Assembly (NCBI GenBank): GCA_947095585.1
Contig: OX352763.1
Coordinates: 115,485,908 to 115,549,907 of the forward strand
Direction of reading: 5' to 3'
DNA from: Nephrocerus scutellatus
Taxonomy: Eukaryota > Arthropoda > Insecta > Diptera > Pipunculidae
DNA: 64,000 nt
The position numbers were made by a program, and so were the translations under genes. Numbering within the stretch: position 1 is the stretch's first letter; each line of letters opens with the position of its first letter. Of this stretch, positions 53,499 through 63,532 are shown piece by piece. The notes below the pieces were generated by a model. The model searched no databases. It was given only the letters and a program-made list of their open reading frames with translations, and had not been told where the DNA came from.

Positions 53499-55800
53499 TA
53501 GGTTAGGTTTGGTTAGGTTAGGTTAAGGTGGCTGTCAGTGAAACCGACACACTTAGACCAGCAATGGTCTATTTTGATACAATGATCAGGAAAAAATTTC
53601 CCCACCTACTCGTTGAACCAATTAAAGCTTCATATGAAGCGTAGGTGACAGCTGATGTCAATGTTAGTAAAAGATCATTAATGTTGTTGTAGAAGAAAGC
53701 TCCCAAATGTAGTTTTCGTTTTTGAGAGAGGGTTGGACAAGTACAGAGAAGATGGATGATGGCCTCCTTCTCCTCATCATCCATGCCCCTTCTGCAGAAG
53801 TCATTCGAAAAGACTCCTGCTTGCCTATGACACAGTGTCCAGTGATGGCACCTACAATAGAACCGATGTGCGATCTTTTTTGAGAAATCAAACACTTGGA
53901 GCTTTTTGGGGCAGCTCTTTTTTGTCGCTATGTCGCTATGTCGCTATGCAAACTGTACCGTTTGACCACCTAAGGTTAGTTTTTTCATTAGCATCCCGCT
54001 TTACCATGAGTTTGCATTTAGCGATTAAAGTAAAGTGTGTAGTGTAGTGTGTACTCCCTGTTTGGCGAGTCCGTCAGCCATTTAGTTACCCGGAATGTTT
54101 CTGTGCACCGGCACCCAACACAGGTAGATATTCGAGAATATATAACCTTAGCGGATATGACGTTTCTCTTCAGCCAAGATAAGGCATCACTGATCGCCAC
54201 AATTTCAGCCTGGAAAACACTACAGTGATTTGGATGACGGTAAGAGAGACTAAGATTTAGACTTTTTAAGAAAACACCTTCGCCGGCTCCATCGTAAGTT
54301 TTTGACCTGTCTGTGTAAAAATGTATGTCTTCATCATTCAAGTAAGTGTCTTCTTCCCAGAATGATCTGTAGGAGAAGGTGACCTGAAAGTTTTTGTTAA
54401 AATGGAGTCCGCTTATACATAGATTAGCTGATCTTTGGACTTAGCCTAATTTGTCTAGATTTTACTTTCTTAATTAAGGCAGTCCACCAAACAGTCACAC
54501 CGTATAGAAGAAGAGGTCTTACTACCGCTGTATATACCCAATGGGTTATATGTAGTTGAAGACCCCATTTGCTACTAATGCTTTTTTTGTCATAAGAACT
54601 CAAGAGCCACTGTGGGCTTACGAACTCTTTCTTGCATGTTTGGTTTCCAGCTTAGCTTTTTCTGTACAGAATAAGACCAAATACTTGGCTTTATCAGAGA
54701 ATGTTAAGCTTATACATGTTATGCAAGGAGGGTTTATATGTGGAACTTTATATTTCCTGGTGAATAGGACAAGCTCAGTTTTGTAAGGATTTACCCTAAA
54801 CCACAGAAAGTTAGTTTGTTTAGAGCATTTTGCAGGAGTTCCTTTAAGGTATTCGGGTGTTTTCCTGAGACGGCAATAGCAACGTCATCCGCATAAGCAA
54901 TTACTCTGCAGCCATCACCACTTAGGCATACCAGCAGCTCATTCACCGCTAACTTCCATAGAAGGGGGGACAGGACTCCAACTTGTGGGGTTCCTCTGCA
55001 GACAGATCTTCTCTCAGACGACACGCCCAGCTTTGAATCAATAATCCGACTTGTGAGCAGAAGATTAATCAATTCACCAAGCGAGTCGTCCAACCTCAAA
55101 GTCGCCAGTGCATCCATAATCGTAGATGTGTTGACGTTTTTAAAAGCGCCTTCAATGTCTAGAAATACTACCATTGTGTACTCTTTGTAGTGCAGAGAAT
55201 GTTCAAGAGACCGTACCAGTGTATGAAGAGCTGTTTCTACAAGACAAGGCAAGTCTTGCCTTGCCTTTACAATACGCGCGCTGATCTGTAGGAAGGAGTC
55301 TTTTGTCAATGCGTGTGCGCATGTAGATAACGATCAGTCTTTCCAGTGCCTTTACCAGGAATAATGATAGACTGATTGGTCTGAGATCGTTTGGACTAAC
55401 ATGCGAGCATTTTCCGGTGTGAAAACCACGTTTACTTATCTCCTAAAACTAGAATGTGGACCAAATCGAGACAAGTCTTTAGAATTGTTTCAAACAAAAC
55501 AAGGATAATATCCGAAGTCCTTTGCAGCTTGGCTGAAATTATGTCGTCAAGTCCTGCAGATTCACCAGATGCAGATGGTTTGAAGTATTGTAGCGCCCAA
55601 ACCATTGTTGTCCTTATTTATCAGATCAATTGTGATATTTGTAAGAGTGTCTGCCCCATCAAGGCTGACATTACTTAAAACATGGAAGCTGCCCGTAAAG
55701 TGGGTATCTAAAAGCAGATTGAGCGATTCTTTGCTTAAGGTAGTCCACGAGCCATCTGGTTTTTTCAGGCAGCTCGGCATTATTGGATTGGTTGCGAGGA
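53499..55800 (-). mobile_element. LOA/Jockey-like LINE, long decayed copy (RT, RNase H, C-terminal finger)
   Basis: Minus strand, 5' to 3'. A pre-RT piece is at 55,562-55,780 (KESLNLLLDTHF). RT is open at 54,791-55,309, with VVFLDIEGAFKNVNTSTIMD, RGTPQVGVLSPLLWKLAVNE and the YADDVAIAVSG box. RNase H is at 54,018-54,341 (IHFYTDRSKTYDGAGEGVFL; NHCSVFQAEIVAI). A C-terminal finger is at 53,569-53,895 (CRRGMDDEEKEAIIHLLCTC). The end at 53,499-53,530 is a run of AACCTAACCTAACC on the minus strand. The RT catalytic DD is intact, but frames are broken between domains. Confidence 0.85.
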
Positions 55801-55869
55801 TTGTTCTTAGCCGTCATGCCTCAGAAGGTTCTTCTATTTTATCACAGAAGAGTCTCCAAGAAAATCGCT

Positions 55870-56045
55870 TTATCTCCTATATCCCTATATCCCTATATCT
55901 TGTGAGTCCTAGGGCCTCTACCACGCCTGCGCGCCATTTCGTGCGGTTCCCGGCAATGAGCTTCAGCACTCTTCAATTCTTCCCCAATTGCCGTGACCCG
56001 TGAATCCTTTTTCTAGCCTAACCGTATCTGTAACGAACATCTCAG
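55870..56045. pseudogene. RTE-1 3' end fragments in two orientations
   Basis: 55,875-56,005 is the inverted RTE-1 C-terminus (minus strand: CACGGCAATTG..., EALGPxxxT-like) ending in a CCTATATCCCTATATCCCTA run, the short tandem tail of the family. Then 56,012-56,042 holds TAGCCTAACCGTATCTGTAA CGAACATC in the opposite (plus) sense, an internal RTE-1 piece (22,249-22,275). The two orientations show local rearrangement. Confidence 0.65.
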
Positions 56046-56210
56046 AAACACTAATAAGTATTTTTCACGGTCCCACCTCTGTCGAATGTCTAACAGACGT
56101 CCGAAAGTAATAACTTGTCGCGAAACGCTTCTCGATTAGCTTTTCGGATACGGCATTACATTGTAGGTCCCTGGCATTTGTGTGCAAAAATATAACACGC
56201 ACAGCACTCT
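56046..56210 (+). mobile_element. tRNA-derived SINE, copy 3 (body only)
   Basis: GTATTTTTCACGGTCCCACC, AATGTCTAACAGACGTCCGA and AAGTAATAACTTGTCGCGAA match copy 2; TTGTGTGCAAAAATATAACA matches copy 1. The tRNA-like head is absent. Confidence 0.55.
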
Positions 56211-56789
56211 TTCGTCGCTCCAAGACACCTGTAATATCTGGGATTAAATTCACTCCAATTTTCATAAAATGTTACATTACGGCATGACCTTAAACGTTTA
56301 CTCTCAACATGTCTGAGGAAGTTTTACTTCAAAAAGATTTTTCAACTCTTTGTGAAAACCCCATTTTTAAAATGATTTTGTGTTCCAACTCTCACCTAAG
56401 GTGGATCAAAATTAGGCTATCTGGGTTTTGTTTACTCAGGGCTTGTCATTCTTTGAGTAAATGAGATCTTCCTCAAGATGTCGTTAAAAAGAATAATTAT
56501 GATGATTAACAAAGTAATCCCACTTTACGATATTTCTGTTCTATGTTCACACACTGTTGCAGCAATGCAACATTGTCGAGCAGGAATTCCCATTAATGTT
56601 GTTGCGTCATCACCGAATTTCCACCCACGAAAGTTATAAACACACCCCAAGCCAAAGAGCGACCGTGTTTAAGCTCAAAGTCAGAGACACAATGTCCGAC
56701 CTTCCACGATCTTCATGTGGATGCTTCAAGGAGCTAGTGGTGCGGGTGGCATGACTAGAGTTGCCGCCGAGGACGTCGACACGCCACGG
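56211..56789. other. no recognised feature
   Basis: Separates two parts of the RTE-1 copy. Nothing supported. Confidence 0.4.
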
Positions 56790-57685
56790 CCCACGACGAT
56801 GTTTGGCGCGATGTATTTCTCGGACGACCCGTTCTTCTACCATCTTGAGATAAAAGATTTCATTGCATTCCGTAGTTTGCTATGGAACTGTCGGCTTTTC
56901 GGAGTGTACATGTTCCGTAGGCAACTATTTACGAACGCTGGTAATCTTTTTGTGATAGTAGCGGTCAACTCCCAAGTGCTGCACCCATATAACAGCACAG
57001 ATTCAACATTTGGTCGGAACAGTCGCAGCTTGGTGGTTAAGCTGATCGCATTACTTCGCCATATCATGGATATCATTCCAAACACTGATAAGGCTTTGCC
57101 GATTCGGTTGACAATGTCCTGTTCGTCTCCACCTTCGGTCGAGACAATACTCCCAAGATATTGGAAACTCTCTACTCTCTACCGGCTGTGCAGCAATATT
57201 AACTTGAGTTACTGAGTTAGTTCCGAGGTTGAGGTTTGCCTCCCTTTCCACATTTGTTGTCATTTGGTACAGCTCCATAATCCTGTATGAGAGTAAACAA
57301 ACGTCGTCAGCGTAGTCCAGATGTTTGAGTTGAGATGTAAGTGTCTAACGAATTCCTCCGTTTCCAGTAGATAAAGCTGCGTTAAGTACATCGCTAATCG
57401 CCAACAAAAAAAGTTTCGGCTATAGAATGCAACCTTGTTGTACCCCACTTAGTATCTCGAATCCCCTGACAGCTTTCCTCTATGCAGCACATGATATTAA
57501 GAGCCATCATAGGTTGCTTTAATAATAGCTATTAGTTTATCGGGTATACCTTTCCTGCACAAGGCGAGCCAGATGAACAGCAGGTGCAGTTTTGACCGGA
57601 ATTCAAAACATTATTCAAGTTCAATAATGATCCGTAGGGTGTTTATATGGATCCAGTGCGGAAACCTGCATGTTCGGCATCGAGC
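56790..57685 (-). pseudogene. RTE-1 LINE fragment (RT 3' half)
   Basis: The minus strand reads VLLYGCSTWELTATITKRLP, MFGMISMIWRSNAISLTTKL, MELYQMTTNVEREANLNLGT and, further upstream, RQGCIL-like and IINTLRIIIE pieces. It is close to the copies at 21-22.5 and 24.3-25 kb. Many frameshifts. Confidence 0.8.
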
Positions 57686-57850
57686 GCTTTGGCTGTCCTT
57701 AGTTCTTTTTTTATAAAGTTTGAGGGATGCTTTGTAAGCATCCCAGTCAGTTTCTAATCTAGTAGCCTTTGTTGCGTTGAAAAGCTTTCTGTAGCTTTTC
57801 CTAAAATGTTCCAGCTCTAAGGTCCATTTAATTCTAAGATACATAGCATA
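57686..57850 (-). pseudogene. LOA/Jockey-like pre-RT fragment
   Basis: The minus frame holds ELEHFRKSYRKLFNATKATR and DAYKASLKLYKKRTKDS, the LRKxxRRLFNxAKxT...W.xYKxALxxYKK segment that precedes RT in Jockey/LOA-type ORF2. It is fused to RTE-1 sequence at about 57,685, so the 77-codon frame is a chimera. Confidence 0.6.
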
Positions 57851-57889
57851 ATAAATGGGGGTATTTCTGCTATTCCCGCCTTGCCATCA

Positions 57890-58175
57890 GTGTTCTCTAT
57901 ATTAACTTCGCGTCCGAATGTGTTTGTTTGCGGATAAAACTAGTAATGAATTTTTAATGCACTTCCTAAAACCTGGGGTGGAATAACCACATACATGATT
58001 GAATAATGTTGATTTGGCATGATCACATACGTGAACGAGTGACGAGAAGTGATCATCCCAATGTAAATACTCGATCACTCGTTAACGTATGGATTTCAAT
58101 CAGTCGTTGACTGATGTCGTATTTCGACCCCTGAATTTATTAAAAATTTGTACACATGTGTTGTTTTCTTCACTT
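57890..58175 (-). repeat. TR-element, copy E, interrupted by a hairpin insert
   Basis: It starts TTCTCTATATTAACTTCGCG, followed by TAATGAATTTTTAATGCACT and, after an insert, CTGAATTTATTAAAAATTTG and TACACATGTGTTGT. The insert (about 57,975-58,130) contains CATACGTGAACGAGTGACGA and its inverse CTCGATCACTCGTTAACGTA, able to form a hairpin. Confidence 0.55.
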
Positions 58176-58334
58176 GATATCGACCCGAAGTTTTGGAAAG
58201 GTGTACACAGCTTTTTCTTTTAATCAAGCTTCTCTGGAATGTCTGATAAATGTCACTTTACCAATTTTCTATATAGATACCTATAGAAGTTTAAAGAACA
58301 TCCCCAACAAAAAGTACCTTCACGCATACACGAA

Positions 58335-59495
58335 ATGGATTGGGTAACAACAGAAAATGATGATCGAAGTCGAAGTTCATCTTCTTCGATGAACAGCAAT
58401 ACTGAGATGTTTGCGCTAAGCCAGAGTAGTGGAAGCAATGGAAGTGGCGGCAGTTTCCATAGCAGAAGAACAACGATTAACGGACAGATGTTATTGTCGC
58501 CCTCAGGTGGTGCTCCATCGACTGCAGTAGCAGTGAAATATCCACCAACTAAACAGAGTGCACATTCAAAGCCAGATTCAATTTCTGACGGTGAAATGTC
58601 GGATTTTTCTCTTCACGACACCGAGGAGGACGACGAAGACTTCCCGAACTGTCTTCCGAATGGACACAATGAATGTAAGTTTATAAAATGGTCGGGTAAA
58701 ATGGTGGCTTTACACTCCTTTTTTCTTCCAGTACGCAGCAGCAATGTTTTACAGGCATCCCCAGAACTGCACCAGAATGGACAGGTTGTCGGGGTTGTAC
58801 GGAAAGTATTTACCAACTCTCGTGAACGTTGGCGCCAACAAAATGTCTCCGGAGCCTTTGCTGAGCTGAGGAAATTAGTTCCAACTCATCCACCCGACAA
58901 GAAACTTTCAAAGAATGAAATTCTTCGCATGGCCATCAAATACATTAAACTTTTAACAAATGTCCTCGAGTGGCAGAAGCAAGAGGAGTTGCGTTTCGCC
59001 GAGGCGGAAGAGAATGAGCCAAACAATAATGACAAGACGCTGATGAATGGGATGATAGGCTCTGCAGTTACCACCACCAGCACGCTGACAAAAAATGGCT
59101 ACTATGGCAATCATCTGCAGCAACAGCGACAGCTGAATCATAAGAACTTTTATTTAAAATGTGAACGTCCTATAACACATATTGACAATAAACACAAAAG
59201 CAACAATTTGTTGATGATTGCACCACCGCCTCAACAGCAGGCTATCAAAGTCGAGCTAACCGAGGAAGCGGGACATTCTTCTTACACCGGTATGTTCTCC
59301 TCACAAGCAGAAGATCCACAGCGGATGCCGGTTGTTCAGTCGGTGTCACGAATAGCCGCCATTACACCGTCAACTGGAAAACCTACCAAGGCAAAAAGGA
59401 AGTCCTCCGAGGCGGCTGCCGTCGGTAGAGGTAAATCAGATGCCGACATAAAAAGGAAGAAGGATTCAACATCGTTGTTAACTAAACGAATTTAA
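58335..59495 (+). CDS. HLH3B: bHLH transcription factor, TAL1/SCL family (HLH3B-like)
   Basis: The bHLH reads [20 protein letters not shown] and [20 protein letters not shown], then [11 protein letters not shown], nearly identical to vertebrate TAL1/LYL1. Basic-region residues for E-box binding (N, RERWR) are all present. It acts in the nucleus as an E-protein partner. The N-terminus is S/G-rich with an acidic DTEEDDEDF stretch; the C-terminus is Q/N-rich and ends with a basic K-R-K cluster, a likely nuclear signal. The frame is open for 386 codons, but 58,675-58,731 looks like a 57-bp intron (AAT|GTAAGT...TTCTTCCAG). It has no stop and a length divisible by three; removing it gives 367 aa. 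More 5' exons are possible. Confidence 0.9.
   Translation: MDWVTTENDDRSRSSSSSMNSNTEMFALSQSSGSNGSGGSFHSRRTTINGQMLLSPSGGAPSTAVAVKYPPTKQSAHSKPDSISDGEMSDFSLHDTEEDDEDFPNCLPNGHNECKFIKWSGKMVALHSFFLPVRSSNVLQASPELHQNGQVVGVVRKVFTNSRERWRQQNVSGAFAELRKLVPTHPPDKKLSKNEILRMAIKYIKLLTNVLEWQKQEELRFAEAEENEPNNNDKTLMNGMIGSAVTTTSTLTKNGYYGNHLQQQRQLNHKNFYLKCERPITHIDNKHKSNNLLMIAPPPQQQAIKVELTEEAGHSSYTGMFSSQAEDPQRMPVVQSVSRIAAITPSTGKPTKAKRKSSEAAAVGRGKSDADIKRKKDSTSLLTKRI
58675..58731 (+). other. probable 57-bp in-frame intron in the bHLH gene
   Basis: It begins GTAAGT and ends TTTTTTCTTCCAG with a pyrimidine tract, and its 19 encoded residues (starting [10 protein letters not shown]) do not fit the S/E-rich surroundings. 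Phase 1. The size is typical of fly introns. Confidence 0.75.
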
Positions 59496-59554
59496 GAAAT
59501 TGTTGTTGCTTAGTTTACTAAATTATTATAAATAATCAAAACACTATGCTTTTT
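59496..59554 (+). other. start of the 3' UTR of the bHLH gene
   Basis: Short AT-rich stretch after the stop, including ATTATAAATAATCAA; no exact AATAAA. Confidence 0.4.
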
Positions 59555-60520
59555 AATGTCTCTTTCGATTTGCATAAACTGTCAGGTAAGCTCAGGTAAG
59601 CTGTCAAAGTGACGGGGTTTCTCGTCTTAAATGCTGAAAAGAACGCCAAACCGAGACCAAATTTGACATTTGTAGTTTAAAGAAATTACTTATCCGTTAT
59701 CCATTTTTAAATTCATTTTTGGTAAGCAATGTTCTTAAATCATCGTTGTCACTGAAATGTCAAAAACAAATTGAGAAAATAAGGCTCCGTCAAACAGAAG
59801 GCGGACCAGCGGCGCGGGCAATACAGAACAGCGCCCGCGGCGGGCAGAATCATTTACCCGCGCCGCTGGCCAGCGTTCCGTTCGACGAAGCTTTAAGTCT
59901 GCTTGCTCTCTCTTCGCCATCTTTCAGAATAAACGAAACATTACCCGTCGATTGCCGACGGGTAGCAAAGTAACAGTCTCGGTTACAAAACATTGCAAAT
60001 AAAACGCCAAATCAAACCATAACCCGGTTAAAGTTTGCAAATGAAACGTTAAACCAAAACCACGACAGAGAAATCTTAACTCTACCCTGCAAATCCAAAA
60101 CTTGAAGCTAATGACTCTTTCGATTTACTTAAACCATACCCGAAACCAAATCCACGGGTAAGATGTCAAAGTAACAGAGTTTTCGTGGTTAATGCTTTGC
60201 AAATAGAATGCCAAACCAAAACCAACCAAAATGTCAAAAACAAACTGAGAGATTAGTCTGCTTGCATTCTCTTCGCCATCTTTCAGATTGCCAAACGCCA
60301 AACAGAAACCAAATTTGACATTTGTAGTTTAAAGAAATTATTTATTCGTTCGGTATTCACTTATAAATTAATTTTTAGTAAGCAATGTTCTTAAATAATC
60401 TGAAATGTCAAAAACAAATTGAGAAAATAAGGCTCCGTCAAACAGAACGCGGACTAGCGGCGCGGGCAGTATAGTATAGCGACCGCGGCGGGCAGAATCA
60501 TTTACCTGCTTAGAGCTATA
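59555..60520. repeat. repeat family X, copy 2: ~650-bp tandem duplication with GC-rich hairpin
   Basis: The block 59,640-59,830 (AAATTTGACATTTGTAGTTT; GAGAAAATAAGGCTCCGTCA) recurs at 60,310-60,510, with family X sequence between. The first block ends in a GC-rich inverted repeat: CCAGCGGCGCGGGCAA (about 59,807) against TTTACCCGCGCCGCTGG (about 59,849); the second is truncated at the same hairpin. Adjacent to the bHLH gene end. No credible coding capacity; both-strand frames here arise from the hairpin. Confidence 0.7.
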
Positions 60521-61008
60521 AAAAACAATAGGTTATTTATGTATGTACTTACTTGCTTGCCTGATGGGTAGTAAGGCAAATGGCTTCATGTGAAAGCAAA
60601 AAGCTGTTTCCTTAAAAACTACACCCCAATACTCAACTGTAAACTATAACCATAACATAACACACAAATTGCTTTACACAGAAAAAAATTTTATTGACAA
60701 TTTTTCATCACACAACATTGAAACACTTATTTACTTACTAACGAAACGCGAAGCTTCTTTATTTAACCACAAATTACAATTTATAAAAACTTTCGCATTT
60801 TCGCAATTCAATTCAAAAACTAGTTAATAAACACAACACCCGTTATTGTAGCGTAGAATAAAAACCGTTTCAACCGTTAGAACGAACAAAGATTTAAGTA
60901 AAATAACGTTTTTTAATAAAAATGCGTAATCTAATCCGAATGCCCTTAGAACGACTGACCATTGATTAGCTGCATTTTAGTTTTGACGTCTATCATGCAC
61001 GATGCATT
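60521..61008. other. no recognised gene
   Basis: AT-rich DNA between repeat X and the Tc3-like element. Nothing supported. Confidence 0.5.
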
Positions 61009-61379
61009 TACACTGCCATTTACCAGATTAGAAGCAGCCAATTTTGAAAAGGAAAAATGAACTTTCTCCCGTTATATGGCAACGGCTAATTCTAAAATTT
61101 TAAAATAACAAGCTAGCAGTAGTTTCGTGAAACTTTAACAGATTGAGACAGAATAGTATGCATTGAAATTGGTTCATAAAATTAGAAGCAGTCAAAGTAC
61201 AATCTTTGTTTGTGAAGTTGTTCATATTTTTGAAGTTATACTTCTTTTGGCACTATTCGTAGAGGGAAAAATTGAGACCGTTACGAAAGTGCGACATAAT
61301 AATTTAACTTTTACACTGTCCGCTACGTAGTGCTGATTAACCCAATATCCTGTACAGTGTACACAAACCACGAAACGTT

Positions 61380-62560
61380 TTTCTACATCTTGGTTGTACT
61401 TTTGGAGTCTTTTGAGGGTCTTTTTGAGGTCTCTAGGGCGTCTTTTGGTGGGCTTATGGAGGTATTTAGGGTTATTTTTGGAGGCTTCTGGTGGTCTTTT
61501 TTGAACCGTTTGAGGGACTTTAGAGCGTCATTTCGGAGGTCTTTATTCATTGGAAGCGTTATGGTTGGGGTACTTTTGGGGTCTTTTGGCTGGTCATTTT
61601 GATCTCCATGGAAATGTTATGGTGGGTTATTTGGGTGGTTCTTTTGGAGTCTTTTGAGGTTGTTTTGTTGGTACTTTGGGAATCATTTGGGGATCCTTTT
61701 TGGAGGTTTTTGGGGTCTTTTTTTAAAGTCTTTTGGCGGTCTTTTTGGGGTATTTAAGAGTCTTTCGAAATTGTGTGAGGGTCTTTAGCGAATCTTTTGG
61801 TGGTAATTTGGGGTTTTCGGGTCTTTAGAGGTTCCTTTTTGGACTTTTTGGATTGTTTTGGGAAAGAAAGCTTAAATTTTTTATGCGCAAAAGAGAAAAG
61901 AACAAACTACTAAAAAAAAAGTTTAGGAAGTTTTTTGTGATAGGTTTTTGGTAGGTCTTCTGGAATACTTACTTCTTTTTCTTTCTTTTGGGAGGATTTG
62001 GGGTTTTTTGGAAATCTTTTGGTGCTCTCATAGGACGTCTTTTGAGAGGTTTTATTGTGAATTTTTGAGAGTCTTTTGGGGGTCTTTTTGAATTTTGGGA
62101 CCATTTCTTCTTTCCCTTTCTTTTGTGGGTGGTATTTGGGGGCATTTTGATAGAGTTTTGGTGGTATTTGGGGGTCTTTTGTGAGAGCTTATGAGGTCTT
62201 TTTGGAGTCTTTTGAATTACTTTTGCGAATGTTTTGGCGGTGTTTTGGGGGTCTATAGGAGTTCCTTTGGGGGACTTTTGGAAGACTTTTTGAGTGTTTT
62301 GAGACTTTTTAGGAGGTTTTTGGTAGGTCTTTTAGGATTTTTTTTTCTCTCCCTGTCTTTTGGGGCTATTTAGAGTTATTTTGGAAATGGTTTGATGGTC
62401 TTCTTGGAGATCTTTTGGAAGTTTTTTAGGTGAACCTTTAATGGTCTTCTAAGAGTCTTTAAGGAGTGTTTTGAGAGTCTTTTTGGGGTATTGGGTGGTA
62501 TTGTGGGGTGTTTTGGTTGTATTTGGAAGTCTTTTGTGAGTGCTTTTGTGTCTTTTGGGT
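61380..62560. repeat. G/T-rich 10-12-bp satellite inside the Tc3-like element
   Basis: Units such as GGTCTTTTGGGG, GGTCTTTTGAGG and TTTTTGGAGTC form a degenerate array of about 1.2 kb. It is the reverse complement type of AAAAGACCCCC (29.7-30.2 kb). Frames on both strands here (90, 60, 64 and 79 codons) are products of the repeat. It replaces the N-terminal half of the transposase. Confidence 0.85.
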
Positions 62561-62569
62561 CAAGCTGAA

Positions 62570-63185
62570 GAAAAAACCACTGCTTAATGCTTCAACGCTT
62601 ACAATTCGTGAAAGACTACATGACATGAGATTTGCCACAAGAAGCAAGTTCGAATAACTGGAAAAAAACGTAATATTTCCTGATGAAACAAAGTTCAATT
62701 TAGATGGACCGTATGGTTACTTCCACGATCAAAGAAAAGAGGAGCTCTTTGTAAACCATCATAATATCAGAGAAGGGTGCGTATTGGTTTGGGCTGCAAT
62801 ATCTTATTATCTAACCATCGACTTATTGGTACAAAGCTCAAAAAATATCGGTGTTGGAATCAGCGTTTCCGAAAATACATTTTTTTTACTCTTTCATTGA
62901 TACTTCAACGACGTTCATATACACAACGCTTGCATTATTAACTCGCTTATTGCCAGTGAAAATGTCTAACTTATATATTCGCCAGACCACTATATTCGCC
63001 AGACGTTAACATTATAGTAAATGTTTGGGGCTGGCTTACGCGAAAAGTCTACGGACGTGGAAAACAATACATAACAAGGAAGCGCTGATCGATGCCGTTA
63101 AGCAATTTCACTCGATTACTTGGACTCATTGTACAACTACATTTAAGATCGAATATTTTTGGTTCCTTTGAAGAAATGTGGTTCT
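62570..63185 (+). pseudogene. decayed Tc3-like transposase, C-terminal two thirds
   Basis: Across frames: LTIRERLHDMRFATRSKFE, then VIFPDETKFNLDGPYGYFHD (first catalytic D; usual SDEKKFNLDGPDG), RKEELF, CVLVWAAISY, an altered second-D strand near 62,930, SPDHYIRQTLTL (usual SPDLNIIEN), VWGWLTRKVYG in broken frames, EALIDAV and SLDYLDSLYNYI. Stops and frameshifts throughout. Confidence 0.8.
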
Positions 63186-63532
63186 TCCTATTTTTTAAAA
63201 ATTATCTGGATTATGAATTTAAAGTAAAAAATAATTTTCATAAAAAAAACAGAATTTAAAATAAAAATCATCTTCATAAAAAAACCAAAAACATACGTTT
63301 TTTCATTTCTTTGTAAGGTGCTTCTAATCTTATGAACGGATTTAAATGCATGCCATTCTGACTCATTTGGCAGTCTCTTATGTACAGTTATCTCGATCTA
63401 AATATTTTTAAATCTTGATTTTTTATTAAGCTCAAACAACTCTAACTTTCACCATCATTTGTATTTTGACTGGAGAAATATCAATTTTATTTCCCAAAAT
63501 AATGTGCTTCTAATCTAGTCAACAGCAGTGTA

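Larger units (their letters stand above)
61011..63530 (+). mobile_element. Tc3-like transposon with ~190-bp TIRs, filled with satellite
   Basis: Outer ends CACTGCCATTTACCAGATTA and the inverse of the right end (CACTGCTGTTGACTAGATTA) are flanked by TA (61,009-61,010; 63,531-63,532). A second inverted pair lies about 160 bp inward: ATTGGTTCATAAAATTAGAA (about 61,168) and the inverse of TTCTAATCTTATGAACGGAT (about 63,325). These are the two transposase-binding sites per end known from Tc3-type elements. Between the ends are the G/T-rich satellite (61,380-62,560) and a decayed transposase (62,570-63,185). Confidence 0.8.

Noticed and set aside
53499..53530. Interstitial telomere (TTAGG)n
   Set aside because: Only a few imperfect units, placed at the end of a LINE, in a fly-type genome where TTAGG telomeres are not expected.
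59735..59973. Overlapping ORFs on both strands around the GC-rich hairpin
   Set aside because: Both arise from the inverted repeat and mirror each other in composition; no homology.
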